Assembly: GCF_900113735.1 (NCBI RefSeq)
Contig: NZ_FOQM01000007.1
Coordinates: 62,001 to 126,000 of the forward strand
Direction: 5' to 3'
Origin: Bradyrhizobium sp. Gha
GTDB lineage: Bacteria; Pseudomonadota; Alphaproteobacteria; Rhizobiales; Xanthobacteraceae
DNA length: 64,000 nt
The notes beneath the pieces are model-generated. The model was not told where the DNA came from. It searched no databases and worked only from the letters and a program-made list of their open reading frames with translations. The position numbers were made by a program, and so were the translations under genes. Below are positions 1 to 8,931 of this stretch, in pieces (positions within the stretch are counted from its first letter, which is position 1; each line of letters begins with the position of its first letter).

Positions 1-977
1 TCGGCGGCCTTGAGGCAGAGCAGACGCGTCATCTCGATATTGGTGCGGGCTTCGCCGATGCGCTGCTCCCACACCGAGTGCTCGACGATCCTCTTGCCGA
101 AGGCGGTGCGCGAGGAAAGCCGCTTCACCATCTTCTCCAGCGCTTCCTCGGCCTTGCCGATGGTGCGCATGCAGTGGTGAATGCGGCCCGGCCCGAGGCG
201 GCCCTGCGCGATCTCGAAGCCGCGGCCCTCGCCGAGCAGGATGTTCTCCTTGGGCACGCGCACGTTCTCGAGCAGCACCTGGGCGTGGCCGTGCGGCGCG
301 TCGTCAAAGCCGAACACTGGCAGCATCTTTTCGACCTTGATGCCTGGCGTGTCGAGCGGCACCAGGATCTGAGACTGCTGCTGATGCTTGGCGGCGTTGA
401 AATCGGTCTTGCCCATCAGGATCGCGATCTTGCAGCGGGGATCGCCAACGCCCGACGACCACCATTTGCGGCCATTGATGACGTAGTGATCGCCGTCCCT
501 CTCGATGCGGGTCTCGATGTTGGTGGCGTCGGAGGACGCGACCGCCGGTTCCGTCATCAGGAAGGCGGAGCGGATCTCGCCGTCCATCAACGGGCGCAAC
601 CATTTGCGCTTCTGCTCCTTGGAGCCGTAGCGGATGAACACTTCCATGTTGCCGGTGTCGGGCGCGGAGCAGTTGAACACTTCGGAGGCCCAGGTGATAC
701 GCCCCATCTCTTCCGAAAGCAGCGCGTATTCGAGATTGGTCAATCCCGCACCGCGGAATTCGTCATCCTCATGCTCGCTCGGCGGCATGAACATGTTCCA
801 GAGGCCTTGGGCCTTCGCCTTCTTCTTGAGGTCTTCGAGAACAGGGATCACCTTCCAGCGGTCGCCACTCTTGTCCTGCTGATCATAGATCGGCACCGCC
901 GGACGCACGTGCTTGGCCATGAAGGATTGCACGCGCTCGAGCCATTCCTTCTGCTTGGGCGACATATCGAAGTCCAT
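1..977 (-). CDS. Acyl-CoA dehydrogenase, 3' part cut by window edge
   Basis: This FAD enzyme family oxidises acyl-CoA to 2-enoyl-CoA in the cytoplasm. About 325 N-terminal residues are visible, opening [19 protein letters not shown]. The family signature [13 protein letters not shown] lies near residue 160, followed by the middle beta-domain ([12 protein letters not shown]). The length and the sequence ending RLLCLKAA point to a normal enzyme of about 400 residues continuing past base 1. The start at 977 is the first ATG before the conserved N-terminal helix. It is divergent from the TetR gene at 1196, which probably regulates it. The natural acyl substrate cannot be read from the sequence. 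Confidence 0.93.
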   Translation of the reverse strand, partial: MDFDMSPKQKEWLERVQSFMAKHVRPAVPIYDQQDKSGDRWKVIPVLEDLKKKAKAQGLWNMFMPPSEHEDDEFRGAGLTNLEYALLSEEMGRITWASEVFNCSAPDTGNMEVFIRYGSKEQKRKWLRPLMDGEIRSAFLMTEPAVASSDATNIETRIERDGDHYVINGRKWWSSGVGDPRCKIAILMGKTDFNAAKHQQQSQILVPLDTPGIKVEKMLPVFGFDDAPHGHAQVLLENVRVPKENILLGEGRGFEIAQGRLGPGRIHHCMRTIGKAEEALEKMVKRLSSRTAFGKRIVEHSVWEQRIGEARTNIEMTRLLCLKAA

Positions 978-1139
978 GGGACGCTCCTCGTCTCTCTCTC
1001 TCTCTTTGCGATCTCGTTTGTGCCGGACTGTCCTGCCGCAATGTGCGGCTCGCAAGCGCGAATGCGCGTTTGCGGGCCTCCGGAACCGGCTCGGTCGATG
1101 CGAACGAGTTGCGATTGCGGATTGACTTTCTCCGGCCTT

Positions 1140-1166
1140 CAAACGATAGTTTCATACAACTGTTTG
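1140..1166. promoter_or_regulatory. Imperfect inverted repeat, candidate TetR operator
   Basis: In the divergent gap between the acyl-CoA dehydrogenase and the TetR gene lies CAAACgatAGTT ... AACTGTTTG, with outer arms CAAAC/GTTTG. It contains the shorter palindrome AAACgataGTTT. Position and symmetry fit an autoregulatory TetR site, but this is inference from layout only. Confidence 0.45.
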
Positions 1167-1195
1167 AATTGCAACTCCCTCCCTGAGGGCAATCC

Positions 1196-1858
1196 ATGGC
1201 CAGCGATCATACGAGGTCTGCCATTCTCGCCGCCGCCGAACGGCTCTATGCCGATCGCGGCTTCGGCGACGTCACGCTGCGCGACATCGTCGCGGAGGCA
1301 AACGTCAATCTGGCTGCCGTGAATTATCATTTCGGCTCGAAGGACGAGCTGATCGCGGAATTATTCGTCACGCGCTCGATCGCGACCAACCGCGAACGCC
1401 TGCGCGAATTGAAGGCGGCGGAAGAAGCAGGCGGCGGACGCGCGCCGATCGAGGTGATCTTGCGCGCGCTGGTGGGGCCGACGCTGCGCGGCTGCCTGGG
1501 CCCCGAGAACCAGCGCTCCACCGCGGCGCGCTTCATGATCCGCGCGTCCATCGAATCCGTGCCGCCGATCCGCCGCATCAAAAACCGCGAGATTGATCAC
1601 CTGCGCAAATTCGCAGGCGCCATGCGACGGGCCCTGCCCGATCGCAACGAAGTCGACATCTATTGGGGCCTGAATTTCGCACTCGCCATGGCGCACCACA
1701 CCATTCGCGAGAGCGAGCGCCTGACCAAGCTGTCGGACGGCCAATGCGATCTCGACGACGTCGAGGACGTGGTCGCCCGCGTCGTCAGCGTGGCGACGAT
1801 GGCGCTGACGGCGGGACGGACGGAGTCCAAGGCGTCGTCGAAGGTGGCTGCACGGTAG
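1196..1858 (+). CDS. TetR family transcriptional regulator
   Basis: A 220-residue repressor. The N-terminal helix-turn-helix (about residues 8-55) has the family pattern AAERLYADRGFGDVTLRDI, then VNLAAVNYHFGSKDELIAELF. The C-terminal ligand-binding half resembles the TetR_C domains seen beside fatty-acid and aromatic CoA genes. It is divergent from the acyl-CoA dehydrogenase ending at 977, with a palindromic element in the 218-bp gap, so that gene and itself are the likely targets. It converges on the RidA gene with only 3 bp between the stops. The ligand is unknown, possibly an acyl-CoA. Confidence 0.93.
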   Translation: MASDHTRSAILAAAERLYADRGFGDVTLRDIVAEANVNLAAVNYHFGSKDELIAELFVTRSIATNRERLRELKAAEEAGGGRAPIEVILRALVGPTLRGCLGPENQRSTAARFMIRASIESVPPIRRIKNREIDHLRKFAGAMRRALPDRNEVDIYWGLNFALAMAHHTIRESERLTKLSDGQCDLDDVEDVVARVVSVATMALTAGRTESKASSKVAAR

Positions 1859-1861
1859 CGC

Positions 1862-2254
1862 TCACATCATCGCGATGCAGTCGATCTCGACGTCGAAGGG
1901 GCCGAACCATTCCGGCGTGCAGATGAAAATCCGCGCCGGCGGATCCACCGGGAAGTAGCGCGCATAGACCGTGTTGAATTCGGCGAAATGTTTCGTCGAG
2001 GTACAGTAGACGTTGCACTTCATGACGTTGTCGAGCGAGGCCCCAGCCGTCTGAAGGCACAGCTTCATCTGCTCCATGACGATCTCGCTCTGCCGCTCGA
2101 TCGGCATTTCCGCCAGTTCGCCCGTTGCCGGATCGAATGGCGGCAGGCCAGCGACGAAGATCATGTTGCCGGCGCGCGTGACGGGCGAGGTCGGCGCCTT
2201 CCAGCGATCCAGATAAGACGAGATCGGTTCGACGCGGAGCGCTTCGCGTTTCAT
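1862..2254 (-). CDS. RidA/YjgF/UK114 family protein
   Basis: A 130-residue single-domain protein of the RidA fold, a cytosolic trimer that in characterised members deaminates reactive enamine/imine intermediates. Family features are FVAGLPPFDPATGEL near the N-terminus, and the C-terminal PPARIFICTPEWFGPFDVEI, whose arginine sits where the RidA substrate-carboxylate arginine lies. It is the last gene of a minus-strand series with a CoA-transferase, BKACE enzyme and transporters, so a scavenging role in that catabolic set is plausible. RidA paralogs vary in specificity, so the substrate is open. Confidence 0.92.
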   Translation of the reverse strand: MKREALRVEPISSYLDRWKAPTSPVTRAGNMIFVAGLPPFDPATGELAEMPIERQSEIVMEQMKLCLQTAGASLDNVMKCNVYCTSTKHFAEFNTVYARYFPVDPPARIFICTPEWFGPFDVEIDCIAMM

Positions 2255-2353
2255 GGGCGGCCACCTCAGGTACGAGCGAGATTGTCGCCTGACTACATGA
2301 TCATGCAGCCAGCATGCTTCGCTTCTGATCGAACTGTGGCCGCCTCAACGGGC

Positions 2354-2569
2354 CTAGGCCCGCTGCGGCATCTCCTCGGCCTCTTCCTTGGCGAGCAGGA
2401 GCAGCATCTCGATGCCCATGTCGCCTTCCTGCGGCGAGCGGATGAACTTGATCTCTTCGGCGCTTTGCCGCAGTGCGGCAATGATCGCCACGGCTTGGTT
2501 GGCCGTCGCCGCCTCGGTCGCCAGAATGGACTTCTGGTTCTTCGCTTGGAACCCGATGGTGTAGGACAT
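2354..2569 (-). CDS. Small conserved protein, 71 aa, unknown function
   Basis: The start at 2569 (MSYTIGFQAKNQKS) is chosen because AGGAAAG sits at the right distance upstream. An ATG 21 bp earlier has no ribosome site and lies in the leader. The protein is soluble, alanine- and glutamate-rich, and mostly helical, with no membrane segment or recognisable motif. It lies between ridA and the CoA-transferase on the same strand. The strong ribosome site and non-overlapping position support a real gene; no function can be assigned. Confidence 0.7.
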   Translation of the reverse strand: MSYTIGFQAKNQKSILATEAATANQAVAIIAALRQSAEEIKFIRSPQEGDMGIEMLLLLAKEEAEEMPQRA

Positions 2570-2716
2570 GAACTTTCCTCCCGTACCCAACGGAAGGGAT
2601 CGAATCAGAGTCGCGGGCGAAACGAAAGCCTGTGTGAGTACGGACCGGGTTTATCTGGGGATTGCGCGCAAGCCCCACGAAAGGCCGCATGAGCGTCTCA
2701 CTGCCGCCGCTAAGCG

Positions 2717-3946
2717 CTAGATGATCCCCTGCTTCTTCAGCTCCTCGATCTTCGCCGCGTCATAGCCGAGCTGGCCGCCAAGAACTTCCTGGGTGTGCTC
2801 GCCGAGCAGCGGCGGCGCGCGGTAGGTCTTGATCGGTGTCTCCGAGAAGGTCAGCGCGTTGCGGATCAGCGACAGGTCGGGCGCGAAGGGGTGGTCGACC
2901 TTCACCCGCATGCCGCGCGACTGGACGTGCGGATCGGCGAACACCTGCTCGAAATTGTTGATCGGCCCGGACGGGACGCCGGCCTCCTCGAGCTTGTCCA
3001 GCCAGTAGGCCACCGGCTTGGTCAGGAACAGGCCGGCGAAGATCGCCATGATCTCCTTGCCGTGCACGACGCGGTCGTTGTTCTTGATGAAGCGCTTGTC
3101 GTTGGCAAGCTCCGGCTGGCCGAGCACGGCGCAGGTGCGTTGGAACTGGCCGTCATTGCCGACCACCAGCATCAGCTCGCCGTCGGTGCAGCGGAACACG
3201 CCCGCGGGCATGCCGCCATTGCCCCAGGTGCCGCGGCGCGGCGGCGTCTTACCATTGACGAGGAATATCTGCAGCCAGTGCGACAGCGAGGCAATGACGG
3301 TGTCGAACAGGCAGACGTCGATGTGCTGTCCCTGCCCGCCATTGACGTCGCGATGGTACAATGCCGAGAGCAGCCCGATCGAGGTGTTCATGCCGGTCAT
3401 GTAGTCGACGATCGACGGGCCGACCTTCATCGGCCCTTCGCCGGGTTCGCCGTCGATATGACCCGTGACGCTCATCAGGCCGCCCATTGCCTGGAGAATC
3501 GCGTCGTAGCCGGCGCGCGGCGCGTAGGGGCCGGTCTGGCCGAAGCCGGTCACCGAGCAATAGATGATCTTGGGATTGATCGCCTTGATCGTCTCGTAGT
3601 CGAGGCCGTAGCGCTTGAGATCGCCGACCTTGTAGTTCTCCATGAAGACGTCGGCGTCCTTGGCCAGCTCGCGGATGATCGCCTGCCCCTCCGGCTTGGC
3701 GATGTTGACGGTGACCGACTTCTTGTTGCGGTTGGCGCAGAGATAGAACGAATTGTTGTTGTTCGCCTTGCCCTCGGGGTCGGTCAAATATGGCGGGCCG
3801 AAGGCGCGCGCGTCGTCGCCGGTACCGGGCCGCTCGATCTTGATCACGTCCGCGCCGAGATCGCCCAGCATCTGCGCCGACAAGGGCCCGGCGAGCACAC
3901 GCGTGAGGTCAAGGATCTTGATGCCTGAGAGCGGCAGGGCCGACAT
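2717..3946 (-). CDS. Class III (CaiB/BaiF) CoA-transferase
   Basis: A 409-residue enzyme that moves CoA between acids, the family of formyl-CoA and carnitine CoA-transferases. It opens MSALPLSGIKILDLTRVLAG, the standard family start. ADVIKIERPGTGDDAR follows, with the conserved Asp in the FMENYKVGDLKRYGLDYE region that forms the acyl-enzyme in relatives. The start at 3946 has GGAGGAAAG 4 bp upstream. The frame stays open for about 190 codons further upstream, but that stretch is antisense-like GC-rich sequence and is not part of the gene. It is downstream of an MFS transporter and a BKACE enzyme on the same strand, suggesting uptake, activation and cleavage of an organic acid. Confidence 0.95.
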   Translation of the reverse strand: MSALPLSGIKILDLTRVLAGPLSAQMLGDLGADVIKIERPGTGDDARAFGPPYLTDPEGKANNNNSFYLCANRNKKSVTVNIAKPEGQAIIRELAKDADVFMENYKVGDLKRYGLDYETIKAINPKIIYCSVTGFGQTGPYAPRAGYDAILQAMGGLMSVTGHIDGEPGEGPMKVGPSIVDYMTGMNTSIGLLSALYHRDVNGGQGQHIDVCLFDTVIASLSHWLQIFLVNGKTPPRRGTWGNGGMPAGVFRCTDGELMLVVGNDGQFQRTCAVLGQPELANDKRFIKNNDRVVHGKEIMAIFAGLFLTKPVAYWLDKLEEAGVPSGPINNFEQVFADPHVQSRGMRVKVDHPFAPDLSLIRNALTFSETPIKTYRAPPLLGEHTQEVLGGQLGYDAAKIEELKKQGII

Positions 3947-4122
3947 GTCTTTCCTCCGGGGAACTGGATATTGGCGCGGCGGCGAGATCGCGGGCCGCGC
4001 TCCCTGCGGATACACCATTTTGCGGCGCCGAGCCCTGCGCGCTGGACATACGGCCACCCCTGCCTCGCAGCGGAGGTCGCCCGCAATGCCCAATTCCGCG
4101 TTGCGAATATTACCAGATGACC

Positions 4123-5328
4123 TCAGGTCGGGGCTGCCACAGCCAATTGCGGACGCCTCCGCCCTAGCAAAACCAGGATCAGCACCGTCGCGCAGGAAAT
4201 GACCAGCGTCAGGCCAAGCGCGCCGCGGCTGCCGAACTGAGTGAGCAGGCCTGCCAGAAGCGGGGGCGAGATTGCGGAGGCCAGATTGAGCGGCAATGCG
4301 ATCATCGACATCGCCTTGGCGAATTCGGCCTGGTCGTAGAAGACGAGCGGAATCGTCGCCCGCGCCACAGCCATCGCGCCGCTGCCGGCGCCGTAGAGCA
4401 GGATGAAGGTCGCAACCGCCCAGGTCGCACCCTCGCTCAGCATCAAGAGCACCATGGCGATGGGAAGTGCGGTGCCAGCGACCAACCCCGTGGTGATGCC
4501 GTCCCATCGCCCGCCGCCCAGGAAGTCAAGGCCGCGCGCGCTGACCTGGATCACGCCCAGCATCGATCCGAACGCGAGCGCCTGCGCCGGCGCGAGGCCT
4601 TCCGCCCTCAGCAACTCGAGCAAAATGGCACCGATGCCGAAATTGACGAAGGCGTTCATCGTGATCACGCAGACAACGAGACCGAAGGTACTTTTCGGAA
4701 TCGCAGGCGGCGGCGCAGCCTCGGCGGCCTCGCCACGATCGTCGGTCACAATTTTCCGGCGCGGCGCGACAAACGCATAAAGCGGAAGGTTGATGGCGAG
4801 CATCATCGCGGCATAGACCAGACAGGTGCCGCGCCAGCCGAGCCAATCGCTGAGAAACGACGTGGTCGGCCAGAAGATGCTGCTGGAGAGACCCGTCACC
4901 AACATCAGGCCGCCGATGGCATTCTTGGCGCCGCGTCCGGCGACCTCGTTCAGCATGATGTAGGCACCGGTCGACAGCGTCGCGCTGCCGCCCATGCCGA
5001 GAAAGGTCCAGCCGGCGAAATAGAGCAGCGGCTCACGCGCGAAAGACAGAACGACGTAGCCCGGCACCGACACGACGGTGCCCACCATCATCACCTCGCG
5101 TGCGCCGTGCCGCGCAAAGGTCTTGGCGAGCCAGGGTGCGCACAGGCCCATCGTGACATAAAGGACCGAGCTGCCCGCGAACACCGCCGACAGGCTCATG
5201 CCGAGATCGGCTCCGAGATCGCGGCCGACCACGGCCGGAAGGCCGATCGTTCCCCATCCGATGAGCTGGGTGATTGCAAGCACCAGCAGGACCCCGATCA
5301 GCCTGCTGTCGGATTTCAAGAACCGCAT
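4123..5328 (-). CDS. MFS transporter
   Basis: A 401-residue inner-membrane protein with about 12 hydrophobic segments, starting MRFLKSDSRLIGVLLVLAIT. It shows the central hydrophilic loop expected for the major facilitator fold (around VAPRRKIVTDDRGEAAEAA) and a charged cytoplasmic loop after helix 2 (LAKTFARHGAREVMM). It is the right length for a single-unit transporter. It lies between the BKACE gene (140 bp upstream) and the CoA-transferase (176 bp downstream), so it probably carries a substrate or product of that pathway. The direction of transport is not evident. Confidence 0.9.
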   Translation of the reverse strand: MRFLKSDSRLIGVLLVLAITQLIGWGTIGLPAVVGRDLGADLGMSLSAVFAGSSVLYVTMGLCAPWLAKTFARHGAREVMMVGTVVSVPGYVVLSFAREPLLYFAGWTFLGMGGSATLSTGAYIMLNEVAGRGAKNAIGGLMLVTGLSSSIFWPTTSFLSDWLGWRGTCLVYAAMMLAINLPLYAFVAPRRKIVTDDRGEAAEAAPPPAIPKSTFGLVVCVITMNAFVNFGIGAILLELLRAEGLAPAQALAFGSMLGVIQVSARGLDFLGGGRWDGITTGLVAGTALPIAMVLLMLSEGATWAVATFILLYGAGSGAMAVARATIPLVFYDQAEFAKAMSMIALPLNLASAISPPLLAGLLTQFGSRGALGLTLVISCATVLILVLLGRRRPQLAVAAPT

Positions 5329-5468
5329 TCCAGTCGTCGCCTGCCCGGCAGGCGTCGATTACGCCTGTGAGCCCCGTCTTACCCGGAGACTCCGCCCACG
5401 GGAACGCCGGCCGCCGAATGGCAGAAGTCAGCCGGGAGCATGTCAGGTCAGGCGCGGGATGATCGTCC

Positions 5469-6296
5469 CTACCCCGCGATCCCGAGCAGGGATCGGGCTT
5501 CGGCCGCAGTCGCCACGCGCCGGCCGTGGCGCGTGACAGCTTCACAGGCGATGCTCACGAGTTCCGCATTGCTGCGGGCCAGGCGCGTCTTGTCGACCCT
5601 GATGTTGTCCTCGAGCCCGGTGCGGACCGCGTCGGCGCCGCGCGCCAGGGCCCAGCCCATCACCTCGGCCTGATGGCGTCCGATCCCGGCCGCGGTCCAG
5701 GTCGCTTTCGGGATCAGGCGTCTCAGCTCTGCCAGCAGGATGTCGAGCACATGCTCGTCGGCCGGCATCGCGTTCTTGACCCCCATGACGAATTGTACGT
5801 GCGGCCGCGCGTCCATCAACCCCGCTTCGATCAACCGACGGGCGCCATGAAGATGCGACAGATCGAAGATCTCGATTTCCGGACGGACGCCATTCGCCTT
5901 CATGCCGGTGGCGAGAGTCTCGACCAGGGCGGCGCTGTTCTCATAGACGATGGTCGGGAAGTTCACCGAGCCCGTGGAGAGCGAGGCCATGTCGGGCTTC
6001 AAATAGAGCGAGGATCCGCGCGCCGAAGGATCGCGGCCGCGGCCTCCGGTCGAGAACTGCACGATCATCCCGGGACAATGCTTCCTGACGCCCTCCTGCA
6101 CCAAGGCAAAGCGCTCCGGGTCTGAGGACGGCGTTTCGTCGTCATTGCGAACGTGGATATGCGCAAGCGTGGCACCGGCCTCGAAGGCCTGGTGCGTCGA
6201 TTCGATCTGCTCCGCCGGCAAGATCGGCACTGCGGGATTGTCCTTCTTGCGCGGAACGGAGCCGGTGATTGCGACGGCAACGACAGCGGGATTCAT
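5469..6296 (-). CDS. BKACE family (DUF849) beta-keto acid cleavage enzyme
   Basis: A 275-residue TIM-barrel enzyme of the family founded on 3-keto-5-aminohexanoate cleavage enzyme: a beta-keto acid plus acetyl-CoA gives acetoacetate plus a new acyl-CoA, using a divalent metal. The start MNPAVVAVAITGSVPRK, the metal motif AHIHVRND (near residues 45-52) and the later segment EIEIFDLSHLHGARRLIEAG are family marks, as is WTAAGIGRHQAEVMGWALARGADAVRTGLEDN. The residues that set substrate type cannot be judged by eye. Upstream is an MHS transporter, downstream an MFS transporter and CoA-transferase on the same strand. Confidence 0.93.
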   Translation of the reverse strand: MNPAVVAVAITGSVPRKKDNPAVPILPAEQIESTHQAFEAGATLAHIHVRNDDETPSSDPERFALVQEGVRKHCPGMIVQFSTGGRGRDPSARGSSLYLKPDMASLSTGSVNFPTIVYENSAALVETLATGMKANGVRPEIEIFDLSHLHGARRLIEAGLMDARPHVQFVMGVKNAMPADEHVLDILLAELRRLIPKATWTAAGIGRHQAEVMGWALARGADAVRTGLEDNIRVDKTRLARSNAELVSIACEAVTRHGRRVATAAEARSLLGIAG

Positions 6297-6413
6297 CCTG
6301 CTAACCTCATCATGATCGCGCTCACGCGCAAAACTTCAATCGACGGTGAGTCCATACCACGAAGAGCTCGCCGCTGCGAACATCATCCGTCGCAGCGGCG
6401 TTACCTTCAAGCG

Positions 6414-7811
6414 TCAGGTCCGAAGGGCGGCAGCACTGTGCTCCGCGTCTTCGCGCCGACGATCGTAGTCGGCCCGGGCCATCGGCACGGCTTTGGGATT
6501 ACCGAGATCGTCGATGCTGATCCGATAAGTCTCCCGGGCCGTGAGGGCCGCCAGCGCCGCGATGACAGTGATGCCGAAAGCGATCGCCCCCACCGTCACG
6601 GGAATGTTGGCCGAGCCCGGAGGGGCCACGCTTGCAAACAGCGCCGGAAGCAACGCAGTAATGGTCGTTCCGATGTTCTGCGAGATCGCCATCGCCGACA
6701 CGCGGGTGCGTGTCGGAAACAGTTCCGGATAGAAGCTCGGAAAGATCGCGTTGTAGCCCTGATAGACGACGCCCCACATCAAAAGCGAGATCACGATCGC
6801 GAGCGGCACGTTCTTGATGCTGATGGCGTAGAGATAGAAGAAGGCGAGCACGCCCGAGAGCAGCGCACCCACGATGATCGGAGGCTTGCGACCGACCTTG
6901 TCCGAGAGATTGCCGACGAAGGGAATGACGAACACGGCGACCATGTTGCCGAGCACGGGGATCCACAGATAGACGTCCTTGGCAAAGCCGACGCCGTAGG
7001 CCGGCTGGACCGCGTAGGCCGCGCCAAAGATGGTCGCAACGACAGGAATGACGTTCATCAGCGCCATGCAGATGACGCGGAGCATGTCGCGCCAGCTCAG
7101 CTTGATTGCCTGGACAATCGGCGCCTGCGGCTTATCTCCCCGTTCGCCCTCGCGATCAAAAGCGGGGGTTTCGTGGACTTCGCGACGAATGATGTAGCCT
7201 GCGACGATGACGAAGAAGCTGAGCAGGAACGGAATCCGCCAACCCCAACTGTTGAAGGCCTCCGTCGGCATATAGGCCGCCAGCGGCAGGAACACCGCAG
7301 CTGCCAGAATTTGTCCGGCCTGCACGCCCTGAAGGGCGAAGCTTGCGTAGAAACCGCGCCGACCGAACGGTGCGTGCTCCAGGATCATCGAGCTTGCGCC
7401 GGAGATTTCGCCGGCCACGGCAAAGCCCTGCACCAGGCGCAGGAGGACAAGCAGAATCGGCGCCAGGATGCCGACCTGCTGATAGGTCGGCAGGATCCCG
7501 ACCGCCATGGTCGAGATGCCCATCAAGAACATGCAGACGAGGAGAACCGTCTTGCGGCCGTGGGTGTCGCCCCAATGACCGAGCACGAAGGCCCCGATCG
7601 GCCGCGCAACATAGCCGACGCCATAGGTCGCAAGCGATGCGACGATCGCAACTGTGGGATTGTCGGACGGGAAGAATATCTGCGGGAAGACCAGCGACGC
7701 CGCAGTCGCGTAGATGAAGAAGTCATAATATTCGAGAGCCGACCCGATCCAGCCGCTTGCAGCAGCCTTCCGGGACTGACTCATGTCATGGATCGCGCGC
7801 GTGGTAGCCAT
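6414..7811 (-). CDS. MHS-family metabolite:H+ symporter
   Basis: A 465-residue inner-membrane transporter of the metabolite:H+ symporter branch of MFS (relatives of ShiA, KgtP, ProP). Evidence is the first-helix signature WIGSALEYYDFFIYATAA, the loop motif GHWGDTHGRKTVLL and about 12 membrane helices. The start at 7811 has GGGAGGAAC upstream; an open stretch extending about 37 codons upstream has no ribosome site. It is the first gene of the minus-strand series with BKACE, MFS and CoA-transferase genes and probably imports the organic acid or betaine that they process. The substrate is inferred only from context. Confidence 0.93.
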   Translation of the reverse strand: MATTRAIHDMSQSRKAAASGWIGSALEYYDFFIYATAASLVFPQIFFPSDNPTVAIVASLATYGVGYVARPIGAFVLGHWGDTHGRKTVLLVCMFLMGISTMAVGILPTYQQVGILAPILLVLLRLVQGFAVAGEISGASSMILEHAPFGRRGFYASFALQGVQAGQILAAAVFLPLAAYMPTEAFNSWGWRIPFLLSFFVIVAGYIIRREVHETPAFDREGERGDKPQAPIVQAIKLSWRDMLRVICMALMNVIPVVATIFGAAYAVQPAYGVGFAKDVYLWIPVLGNMVAVFVIPFVGNLSDKVGRKPPIIVGALLSGVLAFFYLYAISIKNVPLAIVISLLMWGVVYQGYNAIFPSFYPELFPTRTRVSAMAISQNIGTTITALLPALFASVAPPGSANIPVTVGAIAFGITVIAALAALTARETYRISIDDLGNPKAVPMARADYDRRREDAEHSAAALRT

Positions 7812-8056
7812 AGAAAAGTTCCTCCCGATCTGTTCGCTCGTTGTCGTCCCGTCGGCGGGCTTCGTTGGACAATTTGGCAGCAATCCCCGGGCGCTCCTGC
7901 GGTGCTCCGCGAACGCTGGCATTGCCGGTCGGTGTCTTGAGTGAGTACTACAATAGGCATTCGCCGGGCTAACACAATTACCCAGTTATGCGATAAACCT
8001 AACATGATGTTATGAGGCCGAACCGCCATCCAAGCTGCTGACCGACGCCGCGGAAT

Positions 8057-8830
8057 TCATTCCGGCGGATTGAACGTCCGGACGAAATACACGGGATCCC
8101 GGCCCTTCCTGAGGCGATAGAGCTGCGCCGGCCGGTTCGGGCCACGCCGCATGTTGGCCACCGGCTCGATCATGTCGGCCGACAGGATCCGGGTCCGGAA
8201 GGCGCTCTTCTCCAGCGGACGATCGAGCACGATCTCGTAGACACGCTGCAAATCCGGCAGCGTGAATTCCGCCGGCATGAGGTAGGCGGGCAGCGACGTA
8301 TACTCCACCTTGTTGCGCAGCCGCTGGATCGCGCTGGCCAGGATCTCGCCATGGTCGAAAGCGAGCTTCTCCTTGAACCCGGCGCCGATCGGACACCAAC
8401 GCGCATCCGACGTGAGCACGCTCGCGTCGGGGGGGATGAGCGCGAAATAAGCGTGCGTCGCCGACCAGCCGCGCGGATCGCGCGTCGCACTTCCCCAGCT
8501 GCCGAGCTGCTCCAGGTAAGGGCTGCTGACGCCGCTCTTCTCCTTCAGCTTGCGCGCCGCACAAGCCGCAAGATCGCGGTCCTTCGCGACATCGACGAAG
8601 CCGCCCGGCAGTGCCAGGCTCAGCGGAAACGGTTCATCCTCTCCGGCCGGGCGCTGCACCAGCAACACCTGCAGCCTGTCGTCGAGAATCGCAAAAATCA
8701 CGACGTCGACCGTGGTCAGCGGCCGCGGGAAGTCCAGATGTCCCGACTTTCCAAGCCCTTGTCCAGACCCTTGTCCAGACCCTTGTCCAGACCCTTGTCC
8801 AGACCCTTGGGTCCGATCCTTGCCCCGCAT
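8057..8830 (-). CDS. nrtR: NrtR-type Nudix-related transcriptional regulator
   Basis: A 257-residue protein with a degenerate Nudix hydrolase domain (about residues 35-165) and a C-terminal winged helix (about 180-250). This is the NrtR layout, in which ADP-ribose binding controls DNA binding and NAD metabolism genes. The Nudix box region reads ALPGGFVDVAKDRDLAACA then KLKEKSGV, where the canonical REXXEE glutamates are largely missing, as expected for a sensor and not an enzyme. The N-terminus carries a GSGQ repeat from a 12-bp tandem repeat. GGGGAGG precedes the ATG. It is divergent from the SPFH/NAD-kinase-like operon, with paired palindromes between. Confidence 0.85.
   Translation of the reverse strand: MRGKDRTQGSGQGSGQGSGQGSGQGLGKSGHLDFPRPLTTVDVVIFAILDDRLQVLLVQRPAGEDEPFPLSLALPGGFVDVAKDRDLAACAARKLKEKSGVSSPYLEQLGSWGSATRDPRGWSATHAYFALIPPDASVLTSDARWCPIGAGFKEKLAFDHGEILASAIQRLRNKVEYTSLPAYLMPAEFTLPDLQRVYEIVLDRPLEKSAFRTRILSADMIEPVANMRRGPNRPAQLYRLRKGRDPVYFVRTFNPPE
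8757..8809 (+). repeat. 12-bp tandem repeat inside nrtR
   Basis: Four exact copies of CCTTGTCCAGAC followed by a fifth partial copy. The period is a multiple of three, so copy number changes keep the frame. Read on the minus strand it encodes the GSGQ repeats near the N-terminus of NrtR, probably a flexible linker. Confidence 0.97.
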
Positions 8831-8852
8831 TGGTCACCTCCCCTGTTCGGGC

Positions 8853-8880
8853 TTGACAGTAGCATACTTAGTTGTACAGT
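8853..8880 (+). promoter_or_regulatory. Candidate promoter of the SPFH/NAD-kinase-like operon
   Basis: A perfect TTGACA at 8853-8858 and TACAGT at 8875-8880 are 16 bp apart. The -10 lies inside the first palindromic operator, so a bound repressor would block it. Confidence 0.5.
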
Positions 8881-8911
8881 CCAACTTATTTAGTTGCTCA
8901 GACCAACTTAT
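8868..8911. promoter_or_regulatory. Two tandem 22-bp palindromic operators, probable NrtR sites
   Basis: Two abutting 22-bp units, 8868-8889 and 8890-8911, share the frame TTAGTTG-n7-CCAACTTAT; each is an inverted repeat AGTTG/CAACT. Only the central bases differ. The 22-bp period places both on the same helix face. They lie between the divergent nrtR and SPFH genes and overlap the -10 of the latter. Assignment to NrtR is inference from position. Confidence 0.75.
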
Positions 8912-8931
8912 ATCAATCCCTGGAGACAGCC

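Noticed and set aside
3947..4507. A 187-codon upstream extension of the CoA-transferase frame
   Set aside because: It lies past a strong ribosome site and the conserved MSALPLSGIK start, reads antisense-like GC-rich sequence and overlaps the MFS gene. It is not part of the protein.
6153..7940. A 595-codon plus-strand frame
   Set aside because: It is a shadow of the MHS transporter and BKACE genes on the other strand, with Arg/Asp/His-rich composition typical of antisense frames in GC-rich DNA.
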